Position numbers and translations under genes: made by a program. A DNA stretch of 64,000 nucleotides from Pseudomonadota bacterium (GTDB lineage: Bacteria; Pseudomonadota; Alphaproteobacteria; Rhizobiales; Rhizobiaceae): the NCBI GenBank assembly GCA_023451735.1, contig JAEXYH010000088.1, positions 93,042 to 157,041 on the forward strand, read 5' to 3'. Below the pieces are notes generated by a model that saw only the letters and a list, made by a program, of their open reading frames with translations, did not search any database and was not told the origin of the DNA. Shown in pieces: positions 26,691-35,522 of the stretch (its first letter is position 1; every line of letters starts with the position of its first letter).

Positions 26691-27530
26691 ATGTCGGGCA
26701 CTAATAGCGAACGTGAACTTATTGCCGAAGGACCGGCGATCATCCTGGTCGAGCCGCAGCTCGGGGAAAATATCGGCATGGTTGCCCGTGCCATGGCCAA
26801 TTTCGGCTTGGCCGAATTGCGCCTCGTTAATCCGCGTGACGGCTGGCCGAATGAAAAGGCGCGTTCTGCAGCCTCCAAGGCCGATCACGTGATCGATGGC
26901 ACGAAGGTTTTCGATACGCTGGAAGAGGCGATCAGCGATCTCAATTTCGTCTATGCAACGACGGCGCGCGAGCGTTACGGTTTCAAGCCGGTGCGCTCTC
27001 CGGTTTTTGCCGCGGCCACCCTGCGGGAAAAATTCAATGCGGGCGAGAAGACCGGGATCCTGTTCGGCCGCGAACGCTGGGGCCTGAACAACGAGGAAGT
27101 GGCGCTTGCCGACGAGATCGTCACATTTCCGGTCAATCCGGCCTTCGCCTCGCTCAATATCGCCCAGGCTGTGCTGCTGATGTCCTATGACTGGATGAAG
27201 TCCGGCATGGACGATCTGGAGGAAACCCGCTTCCAGCCGATAGAGCAGCGTCCTTCGACGAAGGAACAGGTGCTCGGCATGTTCGAACATATCGAAGAGG
27301 CGCTGGATGCCCGCGGTTATTTCCATCCGCCGGAAAAAAAGCCCAAAATGATCGACAACCTGCGTGCGGTTCTCTCGCGTCGCGCCTTTTCCGAACAGGA
27401 GATCAGCGTGTTTCGCGGCATGATCCGCTCGCTTGATCGTTTTCAGCGGCAATGGCCGGAAAAGGTTGCGCCGAGACAGAAGAAGGCCACGGAGGCAGGG
27501 GAGACAGAGGGGAATGACAGCGGCGAATGA
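26691..27530 (+). CDS. TrmJ-like tRNA/rRNA 2'-O-methyltransferase (SPOUT)
   Basis: A 279-aa RNA methyltransferase of the TrmH/SPOUT class, group 1. The knotted SAM domain begins IILVEPQLGENIGMVARAMA and includes LFGRERWGLNNEEV and FASLNIAQAVLLMSYDW, matching the TrmJ type that modifies position 32 of tRNAs. A C-terminal helical extension of about 100 residues is usual. The ATG at 26691 is chosen over a longer frame running into the upstream gene. Overlaps murI by 17 bases. Confidence 0.87.
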   Translation: MSGTNSERELIAEGPAIILVEPQLGENIGMVARAMANFGLAELRLVNPRDGWPNEKARSAASKADHVIDGTKVFDTLEEAISDLNFVYATTARERYGFKPVRSPVFAAATLREKFNAGEKTGILFGRERWGLNNEEVALADEIVTFPVNPAFASLNIAQAVLLMSYDWMKSGMDDLEETRFQPIEQRPSTKEQVLGMFEHIEEALDARGYFHPPEKKPKMIDNLRAVLSRRAFSEQEISVFRGMIRSLDRFQRQWPEKVAPRQKKATEAGETEGNDSGE

Positions 27531-28314
27531 GCTGAGGCCCATCCTCGTATTCGATTCGGGCATCGGCGGACTAACTGTGCTGCGCGAAGCGCGCGTGCTG
27601 ATGCCCGAGCGTGGTTTCGTTTATGTCGCGGATGACGCCGCCTTTCCCTATGGCAGCTGGGAGGAGGGCGCTCTGCAGAGCCGCATCCTTTCGCTATTCG
27701 AAAAGCTTCTTGCGGAACATCAGCCCGAAATCTGCGTCATCGCCTGCAATACGGCCTTCACGCTTGCCGGCGCAGCGCTTCGCAAGAAATTCCCCGATAT
27801 GACTTTTGTTGGCACTGTGCCGGCGATCAAGCCTGCGGCTGAGCGTACCCGTTCAGGGCTGGTTTCGGTTCTGGCGACGCCCGGCACAGTCAGGCGCGCC
27901 TATACGCGCGATCTCATTCAGTCCTTCGCCGCCCAGTGTCATGTCCGTCTCGTCGGATCCGAAAATCTCGCCCGCATGGCGGAAAGCTATATCCGGGGCG
28001 AACCGATTTCCGATGATGCGGTCGCTGCCGAGATCGCTCCCTGCTTTGTCGAAAAGGATGGCAAGAAAACCGATATCGTCGTTCTTGCCTGCACGCATTA
28101 TCCTTTCATGGCCAATCTTTTTCGCCGTCTGGCGCCTTGGCCGGTGGACTGGCTCGACCCGGCCGAAGCGATCGCAAGGCAGGCCCGGCGCAAGGCGCCG
28201 CTCATCGATGGTACCGAACATCCTGATGGTTTCGACTTTGCCGTCTTCACCTCGGGCAATCCGGATTTTGCTACGCGCCGGCTGATGCAGGGCTTCGGTC
28301 TTCGTGCCGGCTGA
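27514..28314 (+). CDS. murI: Glutamate racemase
   Basis: A 266-aa enzyme making D-glutamate for peptidoglycan. The two catalytic cysteines are in IACNTAFTL (about residue 74) and LACTHYPFM (about 194), and the N-terminal motif is VFDSGIGGLTVLREA. The ATG at 27514 has GAGGGG upstream and overlaps the methyltransferase gene, suggesting a two-gene operon. Confidence 0.94.
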   Translation: MTAANELRPILVFDSGIGGLTVLREARVLMPERGFVYVADDAAFPYGSWEEGALQSRILSLFEKLLAEHQPEICVIACNTAFTLAGAALRKKFPDMTFVGTVPAIKPAAERTRSGLVSVLATPGTVRRAYTRDLIQSFAAQCHVRLVGSENLARMAESYIRGEPISDDAVAAEIAPCFVEKDGKKTDIVVLACTHYPFMANLFRRLAPWPVDWLDPAEAIARQARRKAPLIDGTEHPDGFDFAVFTSGNPDFATRRLMQGFGLRAG

Positions 28315-28453
28315 AACATCGCCGAATTCATGACTGTTGCCATCGTGCAACAAATTCAACTTTGGGTGCAATTTTCGATTGTGGACGCTTGCGCGTTTCG
28401 GAAGACCGTGCAATGTTCCCGACATCCGCAACTCAAATCAAGGGAGCGCAGAG

Positions 28454-28555
28454 ATGAATACATATTTTGCTTATACGCGCCTCTCTGGCGGATCCGTCCG
28501 AACCATGCGGGTGAATAGCCCGCGCAATATGCTCGGACTGGCATTCAAGGGCTGA
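28454..28555 (+). CDS. Possible 33-aa small protein
   Basis: A short frame (MNTYFAYTRLSGGSVRTMRV and 13 more residues) has AAGGGAG 7 bases before its ATG and lies between murI and a DUF1127 gene. It is too short for family recognition. Support is only the ribosome-binding site and position. Confidence 0.3.
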   Translation: MNTYFAYTRLSGGSVRTMRVNSPRNMLGLAFKG

Positions 28556-28715
28556 TAACGCCCGAAATCCGCCTTTTGGCATCTTTCTCAATCTAAACTT
28601 CGATCTGACGTGACCGGTCTGTCCGCCTGACGGCTTTTGCCGCCTGCACTTCCGCGCGCGTCTTTCCCAACCACGAAAGGACCCGCTCGCTATCGCGAGA
28701 CGGGGCGGAAAAGCT

Positions 28716-28967
28716 ATGCGTGAAACGCACGTAATGGTTGCTGATGTTCTGTCGGCAGAAATGGACGCTCTGCATCAGCGCCATGGTCCGTGGCGTCTGA
28801 TCCGGGCACTCGTTGCAACCCTCGTCAGGCGGTCTTCACCGTTTGCGGCGAACCGTTCATCCGATCTCGACAATCATATGCGCCGGGATATCGGTTTGCC
28901 GGAGATCGCTCCTGAGGTCGACCGTGTCCTTGAGGCTCGGCTTGTTCAATGGAAGAACTACCTGTGA
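28716..28967 (+). CDS. DUF1127-like protein
   Basis: An 83-aa protein, longer than usual for the family. The C-terminal part (SSDLDNHMRRDIGLPEIAPE) resembles the DUF1127 core, with an extra N-terminal helix. It overlaps the following acetyltransferase gene by 19 bases, so the two are probably translated from one message. Confidence 0.65.
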   Translation: MRETHVMVADVLSAEMDALHQRHGPWRLIRALVATLVRRSSPFAANRSSDLDNHMRRDIGLPEIAPEVDRVLEARLVQWKNYL

Positions 28968-29419
28968 GCTCGGGCGTGGCTTATCGCCGACTGGCGCTGA
29001 CAGACATGCCTGCCGCGTCGAATGTGTTTCGCACCGCATTCGACGCGCGACTTCCATGGCTGGCTGGCCGTCACACACCGGAAGAGGACATGGCCTTCTG
29101 GTCGGGATATCTATTTTCGAACTGCACCATCTGGGGCGCCGGGCGGCAGGATGAGCTGCTCGGCGTCATCGCGTTTCGAGAAGGGTGGGTAGATCAGCTC
29201 TATATCCTGCCGCCAGTTCAAGGGCAGGGGATCGGCTCGCGCCTGCTCGACATAGCGAAGGCCAACCATGACCGCCTTGATCTCTGGACTTTCCGCACGA
29301 ACGAGGGTGCCCGACGTTTCTACGGATACCACGGTTTCGCGGCCGTTCGGGAAACCGATGGTGCAGACAATGAAGAGCGTGAGCCCGATACCCTTTACAG
29401 CTGGCGTCGATGCACCTGA
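28949..29419 (+). CDS. GNAT family N-acetyltransferase
   Basis: A 156-aa GCN5-related acetyltransferase. The acetyl-CoA motif is LYILPPVQGQGIGSRLLDIA at about residues 86-105, followed by FRTNEGARRFYGYHGF. The substrate is unknown. The start could be ATG 28949 or the GTG at 28964, which has GGAAGAA six bases upstream. Confidence 0.83.
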   Translation: MEELPVSSGVAYRRLALTDMPAASNVFRTAFDARLPWLAGRHTPEEDMAFWSGYLFSNCTIWGAGRQDELLGVIAFREGWVDQLYILPPVQGQGIGSRLLDIAKANHDRLDLWTFRTNEGARRFYGYHGFAAVRETDGADNEEREPDTLYSWRRCT

Positions 29420-29481
29420 AACACATACTTGTCACGCGGATATTTCCGTGACTTGATCTGCTTGCACCTGAGGAAACCTCC

Positions 29482-30120
29482 ATGTCGCTCGAACACTGGC
29501 TTGCATTCGTTGCCGCATCCGCCGTGCTGCTGGCAATTCCGGGACCGACCATCCTTCTTGTCATTTCCTACGCGCTGAGCCACGGCCGCAAAGTGGCAAG
29601 TGCGACGGTGGCAGGCGTGGCTCTGGGGGATTTTACCGCCATGACCGCTTCGATGCTTGGCCTCGGGGCTCTGCTGGCGACATCCGCCATGCTGTTCACG
29701 GTGCTGAAATGGGTCGGTGCCGCCTATCTCATATATATTGGCATCAAGCTCTGGCGCGCTCCGGTATCCGGTCAGGTTTCAGTCGTCGATGACACCGATG
29801 CGCCAATCGTCCGGCCATTCCGCGTCTTCCTGCATACCTATGCCGTGACCGCGCTGAATCCGAAGAGCATTGTCTTTTTCGTCGCTTTCCTGCCGCAGTT
29901 TCTCGACCTGTCGCGACCTCTCTTTTTCCAGATGACGGTTTTCGAAGTGACATTCCTCTTTCTGGCAACCATCAATGCCGCGCTTTATGGGCTCCTGGCA
30001 TCGATGGCGCGCAACACCATCCGCAAGCCGAAGGTCCAGCGCATCGTCAATCGTACCGGTGGTTCACTGATGATCGGCGCAGGCCTTCTATCGCTCGGTT
30101 TCAAGCGTGCCGCCGCCTGA
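29482..30120 (+). CDS. LysE/RhtB family amino-acid exporter
   Basis: A 212-aa inner-membrane protein with about six helices. The LysE/RhtB N-terminal signature is LLAIPGPTILLVISYALSHG and the conserved mid-loop is ALNPKSIVFFVAFLPQFLD. It exports amino acids or derivatives; specificity cannot be assigned. AGGAAACCTCC precedes the ATG. Confidence 0.9.
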   Translation: MSLEHWLAFVAASAVLLAIPGPTILLVISYALSHGRKVASATVAGVALGDFTAMTASMLGLGALLATSAMLFTVLKWVGAAYLIYIGIKLWRAPVSGQVSVVDDTDAPIVRPFRVFLHTYAVTALNPKSIVFFVAFLPQFLDLSRPLFFQMTVFEVTFLFLATINAALYGLLASMARNTIRKPKVQRIVNRTGGSLMIGAGLLSLGFKRAAA

Positions 30121-30271
30121 TCGCAAATGTCTGATCTCAAAGCCTGTTGATTTTTCTCACTTGCCCGGCGAAACGAATCTCGATCTCTGTTAAGGGGAGG
30201 GTTCGGCGAACTGCGTCCCCGCAGATTGAGTGCCGACAAACCACCAATCTACGGCATACGAGGGCAGCATA

Positions 30272-31795
30272 GTGCAAGTCGGCATCGATATGGGAACTGT
30301 GACCGGCGGCGCGCCGGCCAAGCTCGATATCGAGGAGCTTCTGGCGACGCGTCTGCTTGTTCAGGGTAATTCCGGTTCGGGAAAATCGCATCTTCTGCGG
30401 CGTCTGCTGGAGCAGTCTGCGCCTTGGGTGCAGCAGGTCGTCATCGATCCGGAAGGCGATTTCGTCACGCTGTCGGATAAATACGGCCATGTCGTCGTAG
30501 ATGGTGAACGCACCGAAGCCGAACTTGCCGGCATCGCCAACCGCATCCGCAAGAACCGCGTCTCCTGCGTGCTCACGCTGGAAGGTCTCGATCTCGAAGA
30601 GCAGATGCGGGCCGCAGCCGCTTTCCTGAACGGCATGTTCGATGCCGATCGCGATTACTGGTACCCGGTTCTCGTCGTGGTCGACGAAGCGCAGATGTTT
30701 GCGCCCTCCGTCGGAGGCGATGTTTCCGAAGACGCCAGAAAAATGTCGCTCGGCGCGATGACCAATCTCATGTGCCGCGGCCGTAAGCGCGGTCTGGCCG
30801 GCGTCATCGCCACACAGCGTCTGGCAAAGCTTGCCAAGAATGTTGCGGCCGAAGCCTCCAATTTCCTCATGGGGCGAACCTTTCTCGATATCGACATGGC
30901 GCGCGCAGCCGACCTGCTCGGCATGGATCGCCGCCAGGCGGAAATGTTCCGCGACCTGAAACGCGGCAACTTTGTCGCGCTCGGTCCGGCTCTGTCGCGC
31001 CGCCCGCTGCCGATCGTCATCGGCAATGTGGAAACCTCCGCACGTTCGTCCAGCCCCAAGCTGATGCCGCTGCCGGATGCGCCACAGGATGTCGAGGACC
31101 TGATCTTCACGCCGGATCCGGAGGAATTCGCCCGGCCGATCACCGCTGTCCGTCGCCCGACGCCGGCGCCGCGCCCGACCACCGATATTCTGGCAGAACT
31201 CTCCCGTTCGACGCCGGCTGCGATCCAGCCTGCGTCCAACGAATCGCGCGTGGCCATGCCGGAGCTGACCGAAGAAGAGCGCGAAGAACGTCTGATGGCG
31301 GTCATGTCGGAAATTCTCGACGATCCGCAATCTGCTTATCGGACGGATTCCGTGCTCTACCAGGATTTTCTCGTGCGCGCCCGCATGCGCCGTCTGCCCG
31401 GCCCGCCGATTTCGCTCAGCGATTTCCGCCGCCGCACGGCGATTGCGCGTTCCGGCGTCGATGCGACCATGGCGGCAAGCGAAGCCTGGGCGACTGTCCT
31501 GTCGCTGTCGAACGGCGTTTCCGACGATCTGCAGGGCGTTTTCCTGATGATGGCGAAGGCCGCACTCGGTGCCGAACCTTGCCCGTCCGATGCCCGCATC
31601 GCCCGTGCTTACGGCACCCATTCCGCGCGCCGCGCCAGACGCCTTCTCGGTTATTTCGAGGAGCAGGGGCTGATTGTCGTCCATACGGATTTCGCTGGCA
31701 AGCGCATCGTCGCTTTCCCGGACCTGCAGGCGGAAACCGCACCCGGAAGCGCCGAGGCGCCGGACGAGGGCGATCTCAAGATCGCTGCGGAGTAA
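30272..31795 (+). CDS. HerA-like (DUF87) ATPase
   Basis: A 507-aa P-loop ATPase. Walker A is LLVQGNSGSGKSHLLRRLL (about residues 28-46) and Walker B is LVVVDEAQMFAP (about 133-144), with GLAGVIATQRLAKLAK following, as in HerA/FtsK-like pumps. The C-terminal 150 residues hold a probable winged helix (IARAYGTHSARRARRLLGYF). It may act on DNA, but no nuclease gene of the NurA type is adjacent. The GTG at 30272, with GAGGGC upstream, is preferred over a GTG at 30230. Confidence 0.78.
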   Translation: MQVGIDMGTVTGGAPAKLDIEELLATRLLVQGNSGSGKSHLLRRLLEQSAPWVQQVVIDPEGDFVTLSDKYGHVVVDGERTEAELAGIANRIRKNRVSCVLTLEGLDLEEQMRAAAAFLNGMFDADRDYWYPVLVVVDEAQMFAPSVGGDVSEDARKMSLGAMTNLMCRGRKRGLAGVIATQRLAKLAKNVAAEASNFLMGRTFLDIDMARAADLLGMDRRQAEMFRDLKRGNFVALGPALSRRPLPIVIGNVETSARSSSPKLMPLPDAPQDVEDLIFTPDPEEFARPITAVRRPTPAPRPTTDILAELSRSTPAAIQPASNESRVAMPELTEEEREERLMAVMSEILDDPQSAYRTDSVLYQDFLVRARMRRLPGPPISLSDFRRRTAIARSGVDATMAASEAWATVLSLSNGVSDDLQGVFLMMAKAALGAEPCPSDARIARAYGTHSARRARRLLGYFEEQGLIVVHTDFAGKRIVAFPDLQAETAPGSAEAPDEGDLKIAAE

Positions 31796-31855
31796 GGGAC
31801 TTAAGGCCTATTCCGCTGTTGACAATTCCATGACACCCGCCTAAAGACCGCCCAG

Positions 31856-31885
31856 CACCGGGTGGCAACGCCCGGTGTTTCATTT
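31856..31885 (+). terminator. Probable terminator upstream of rpsD
   Basis: CACCGGG (31856-31862) and CCCGGTG (31871-31877) pair around TGGCAACG and run into TTTCATTT. A second, weaker hairpin with a similar GGCAAC loop lies just before rpsD (about 31976-31998). Confidence 0.5.
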
Positions 31886-32019
31886 GACATGTCCCGTGGC
31901 ACTCTCCGATCGCTTTCGTGAGAAGCCTGTCAGAACTTCTAAATCGAGGTTCAGAGGAGGGCGTGTTTCCTTCATCCGGTTTGGCAACAGACCGGTGTAA
32001 CCGTTCGAAAGGAAATGCG

Positions 32020-32637
32020 ATGAGCAAGCGCGAATCGTCCAAGTACAAAATTGACCGCCGTATGGGCGAAAACATCTGGGGCCGTCCGAAGTCCCCGGTT
32101 AACCGTCGCGAATACGGCCCGGGCCAGCACGGCCAGCGCCGCAAGGGCAAGCTCTCTGACTTCGGTGTTCAGCTCCGCGCCAAGCAGAAGCTGAAGGGCT
32201 ACTACGGCGATATCCGCGAGAAGCAGTTCCGCGCGATCTACGAAGAAGCCAACCGCCGCAAGGGCGACACCGGCGAAAACCTGATCGGTCTGCTGGAATC
32301 GCGTCTGGACGCCATCGTCTACCGCGCCAAGTTCGTTCCGACGGTCTTCGCTGCCCGTCAGTTCGTCAACCATGGCCACGTCACGGTCAACGGCGTTCGC
32401 GTCAACATCGGTTCCTACCGTTGCAAGGCCGGCGACGTTATCGAAGTCCGTCAGAAGTCCAAGCAGCTCGTTACGGTTCTCGAAGCCGTTTCGCTCGCTG
32501 AACGCGACGTTCCGGATTACCTCGAAGTCGACCACAACAAGATGGTTGCCACCTACGCTCGCGTACCGGCTCTCTCGGATGTACCGTACCCGGTCATCAT
32601 GGAACCGTCGCTGGTCGTCGAATTCTACTCGCGTTAA
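32020..32637 (+). CDS. rpsD: 30S ribosomal protein S4
   Basis: A 205-aa primary 16S rRNA-binding protein. The N-terminal SKRESSKYKIDRRMGENIWG and RREYGPGQHGQRRKGKLSDF blocks are typical of alphaproteobacterial S4. An S4 RNA-binding domain follows (SRLDAIVYRAKFVPTVFAAR, HGHVTVNGVRVNIGS). Strong codon bias and AAAGGAAATGCG before the ATG fit high expression. It is a single-gene unit, the common rhizobial arrangement. Confidence 0.96.
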   Translation: MSKRESSKYKIDRRMGENIWGRPKSPVNRREYGPGQHGQRRKGKLSDFGVQLRAKQKLKGYYGDIREKQFRAIYEEANRRKGDTGENLIGLLESRLDAIVYRAKFVPTVFAARQFVNHGHVTVNGVRVNIGSYRCKAGDVIEVRQKSKQLVTVLEAVSLAERDVPDYLEVDHNKMVATYARVPALSDVPYPVIMEPSLVVEFYSR

Positions 32638-32658
32638 TCGCGACGAAAATTTACGAAG

Positions 32659-32683
32659 ATGGCCCCTTATGGGGCCATTTTTG
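32659..32683 (+). terminator. Terminator after rpsD
   Basis: ATGGCCCC (32659-32666) and GGGGCCAT (32671-32678) form a perfect stem with loop TTAT, followed by TTTTTG. Confidence 0.9.
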
Positions 32684-32711
32684 TATTTGCCGGTCGCAAT
32701 GACGGCGCAAC

Positions 32712-32744
32712 AAAAAAGCCGCCCCGAAAGGAGCGGCTTTTTTT
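32712..32744. terminator. Second, bidirectional terminator between rpsD and sthA
   Basis: AAAAAAGCCGC and GCGGCTTTTTTT flank a short loop, with A and T runs on both sides. It can stop the convergent sthA transcript on the - strand. Confidence 0.8.
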
Positions 32745-32762
32745 GTTTTGCATCGGAAGATC

Positions 32763-34262
32763 CTATTTTGAGGATGCCTTCTTCTTTTCTACCGTAACCT
32801 GCTTCTCCACGGTCGTCGGTGTCGCGGTGTCCGTCAGTTGAACCACCTCGGGGGCTTCCTTGTCCTTCGGCCGTTCCCCCATCCGGTTCCACGCGTCGAG
32901 GCCGGCAATCTTGTAGGCTTCGGCAAGCGTCGGGTAGTTGAACGTGTTCTCGACGAAATATTCCACCGTGCCCTTCAAGTTCAGCACAGCTTGCCCGATG
33001 TGCACGAGTTCAGTGGCGCCTTCGCCGACGATATGGACTCCGAGAAGGCGTCGCGTCTTCAGGGAGAAGATCAGCTTCAGGAGACCGCTGTCGAGACCCA
33101 TAATGTGGCCGCGCGACGTTTCGCGGAACCGCGCAATGCCGCATTCATAGGGAATGCCGCGCTCCCTCATCTCTTCCTCGGTAAGACCGCAGGTGGAAAT
33201 CTCCGGCACTGCATAAATGCCGTAAGGGAAATATTTCTGTGGTTCCTTGGCCATTGCGCCAACCGCGACGCGGGCCGCGATCCGCCCCTGTTCCATGGAA
33301 GTGGAAGCAAGGCTTGGAAAGCCGACGACATCCCCGGCGGCGTAGATACCGGGGACGGAGGTCTCAAAAGTCTCAGGGTCGACGCGCAGCCGGCCCCGGC
33401 TGTCCGCCTCGAGCCCTGCAGCGGCAAGGTTCAGCGTATCGGTCGCGCCAACCCGGCCGGCGGCATAAAGCACCATGTCGGCGATGATCTTGCGTCCGGT
33501 ATCGACCGTGACGACTATCTTGCCGTCCGGCAGTTTCTCCACCTTCTCTGCCTTCTGGCCGAGCAGGAGCTTCATGTTGCGGTCGCGCAGCTGGTAGGTG
33601 AAATCCTCGACGATTTCCTTGTCGATGAAATCAAGCAGCGTCGGCTTCGGATCGATGACGGTCACTGCGGCGTCCAGCGCGGAAAAGATCGTCGCGTATT
33701 CGATGCCGATCACGCCTGCGCCGATCACCACGATCGAGCGGGGGAGGTCGTGGATTTCGAGCAGTTCGTCGCTATCGAGAACCGTCTTGTTGTCGAAGGG
33801 AATGGAGGTTGGGCGATAGGGGCGGGTGCCGACAGCCAGCAGGATGCTCTTGCCAGTGACCTGAACGATATCGTCGTCATCCTTGACGATCTGCATCGTA
33901 TCTTTCGAGATAAAACTGGCCTTTCCGCGGATATGCTGGACCCGGTTGCGGGCGAACTGGTGCTCCAGCACATCCACCTCATGATCGAGCGTAATCAGCA
34001 GGCGACGGCGCAGGTCTTCTGCACTGATCTCCTGCTTGACACGATAGGAACGACCATAAAAGCCGCGCTCGCGCCAGCCGGATAGGTTCAGGGCCGTCTC
34101 GCGCAGCGTCTTCGACGGGATTGTGCCGGTATGGACAGATACGCCGCCGACCCGGCGACCCTGCTCGATGACGAGCACTTTTTTGTCGAGCTTGGCCGCC
34201 TGGATGGCCGCGCGGCGTCCGGCCGGTCCGCTGCCGACCACGATGAGGTCGTACTGGTGCAT
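32763..34262 (-). CDS. sthA: Soluble pyridine nucleotide transhydrogenase
   Basis: A 499-aa FAD enzyme that moves hydride between NADPH and NAD+. The N-terminal FAD motif is DLIVVGSGPAGRRAAIQAAK, the NAD motif is SIVVIGAGVIGIEYATIF and the dimerisation domain is C-terminal. The disulfide site of related reductases is replaced by VSVHTGTIPSKTL, as expected for SthA. The final 40 residues are a charged Lys/Thr-rich tail not usual in E. coli SthA. The ATG at 34262 is chosen because upstream codons run through the mosaic repeat. Confidence 0.9.
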   Translation of the reverse strand: MHQYDLIVVGSGPAGRRAAIQAAKLDKKVLVIEQGRRVGGVSVHTGTIPSKTLRETALNLSGWRERGFYGRSYRVKQEISAEDLRRRLLITLDHEVDVLEHQFARNRVQHIRGKASFISKDTMQIVKDDDDIVQVTGKSILLAVGTRPYRPTSIPFDNKTVLDSDELLEIHDLPRSIVVIGAGVIGIEYATIFSALDAAVTVIDPKPTLLDFIDKEIVEDFTYQLRDRNMKLLLGQKAEKVEKLPDGKIVVTVDTGRKIIADMVLYAAGRVGATDTLNLAAAGLEADSRGRLRVDPETFETSVPGIYAAGDVVGFPSLASTSMEQGRIAARVAVGAMAKEPQKYFPYGIYAVPEISTCGLTEEEMRERGIPYECGIARFRETSRGHIMGLDSGLLKLIFSLKTRRLLGVHIVGEGATELVHIGQAVLNLKGTVEYFVENTFNYPTLAEAYKIAGLDAWNRMGERPKDKEAPEVVQLTDTATPTTVEKQVTVEKKKASSK

Positions 34263-34277
34263 GAAATTCTCCGCTTC

Positions 34278-34380
34278 GAGCAATCCCAGCAAAGTGGAAA
34301 CCGGTTTTGCGTCCGGAATTGCGTTACAACAAAAGGATGAAGCATTTGCGCTTTTCAAGGAAAGGCGGAAATGCTCCAGA
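34278..34380. repeat. Rhizobial mosaic intergenic repeat (RIME-like), copy 2
   Basis: This copy lies in the sthA upstream region. GAGCAATCCCAGCAAAGTGG and then CCGGTTTTGCGTCCGGAATTGCG parallel the first palindrome at 1256-1301, and the second palindrome (GAAGCATTTGCGCTTTTC to GGAAATGCTCC) follows, as in copy 1. The remaining gap to 34565 shows no convincing gene. Confidence 0.7.
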
Positions 34381-34565
34381 ACTCGCTGGTCCCTGCCAGC
34401 CAAAACAACCAGACCTTATCCATACAGCTATTCTAAAATTCTGATTGCATGAGCCAATCCGCCGAAAATGACAAAAGACAAGAGGAGGAGCAAGGTCAGG
34501 ACCGGTCGAAAAATATGACTTTTGTGCCGCGGTATTATGACGGCCTTCTGCCGGTAGGCTTGCAG

Positions 34566-35423
34566 TTATCGCGTCGCCACTCTGACCATCAGCAGATTTC
34601 TGACGCGTTCGGCATCCTCAGCCGTCATCGGCGTGAAGACCAGAAGGCTGAGGTCCGGACGCCCGTCGACGGTAAAGGATGAATATTCCATCATCAGGTC
34701 GCCTGCCAATTCATGGCGGAAATGCTTGATTCCCCCGCCAAAGTTCTCGATGTCGTAATCCCGCCAAATCGCATCGAATTCGGTGCTGGCGTGGCGGAGT
34801 TCGCCCACCAGGGTCTCGAACGCCTCCGGTGAGGCACCCTTGATCGCCTCGGCTCGAAAGGCCGCGACAGCCGAGCGGGCATCCCGCTCCCAGTTGGCCA
34901 TATGGCCACGGACGCGCTCGTTGCAGAAGATCAGCTTCAGGATATTGCGTTCTTCCGGGGGCAGAAGGCCGTAGTCGGTCATCACGGCGCTCGCAGCCTC
35001 GTTCCAGCCGACGACATCCCACAAAGTGGTGCGCAGGATGGCCGGGCTATGGGGCATTGCGTCGAGTATTCGTTGCAATTGCGGCCTGACGGGTTCGAAA
35101 GGGTGAGGGCGCATTTCTGGAGGGCGGTGCTGCGCCAGCAGGAAAAGGTGTTCGCGCTCTGCGGAGGAGAGCGACATTGCTTTGGCGATCCGCTCCAGAA
35201 CATCGGCGGAAGGCGTCCCGCCGCGTCCCTGTTCGAGCCATGTGTACCAGGTGGCACTGACATTGGCGCGCTGGGCCACTTCTTCGCGTCTGAGGCCCGG
35301 CGTCCGCCTGCGGGTTGCGGGAATGCCGAAACTTGCCGGATCGAGCTTCGCCCGCCGGTCCTTGAGATAATTCCCGAGCAGGTTGTTGTCCGGTGATTTC
35401 TGCAGTGTATCCGCCATGGTCAT
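34566..35423 (-). CDS. XRE-family regulator with MmyB-like ligand-binding domain
   Basis: A 285-aa regulator. The N-terminal helix-turn-helix covers about residues 15-85 (TPGLRREEVAQRANVSATWY with TWLEQGR, the usual mark of this subfamily). The C-terminal MmyB-like PAS-type domain (about 105-270) includes LWDVVGWNEAASAVMTDY and binds hydrophobic ligands in characterised members. It is divergent from the SDR gene at 35523. In this family the divergent oxidoreductase is commonly the regulated target, which I infer here. Confidence 0.88.
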   Translation of the reverse strand: MTMADTLQKSPDNNLLGNYLKDRRAKLDPASFGIPATRRRTPGLRREEVAQRANVSATWYTWLEQGRGGTPSADVLERIAKAMSLSSAEREHLFLLAQHRPPEMRPHPFEPVRPQLQRILDAMPHSPAILRTTLWDVVGWNEAASAVMTDYGLLPPEERNILKLIFCNERVRGHMANWERDARSAVAAFRAEAIKGASPEAFETLVGELRHASTEFDAIWRDYDIENFGGGIKHFRHELAGDLMMEYSSFTVDGRPDLSLLVFTPMTAEDAERVRNLLMVRVATR

Positions 35424-35522
35424 CAGCCTGTTAGTTGCGGTACCGGTATAAGGTCACGGCTTTTAAAGCCGGCATCCCGATCTTACTCGACCCACGTCAA
35501 CATGCGAACGTGAAGTTTTGAT

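Noticed and set aside
31976..32019. Second GGCAAC-loop hairpin before rpsD as an S4 autoregulatory leader
   Set aside because: Only a 5-bp stem; too weak to claim without comparison across relatives.
34449..34682. 77-codon frame between sthA and the XRE regulator gene
   Set aside because: Half of it lies antisense to the regulator; Gln/Glu/Arg-rich with no ribosome-binding site.
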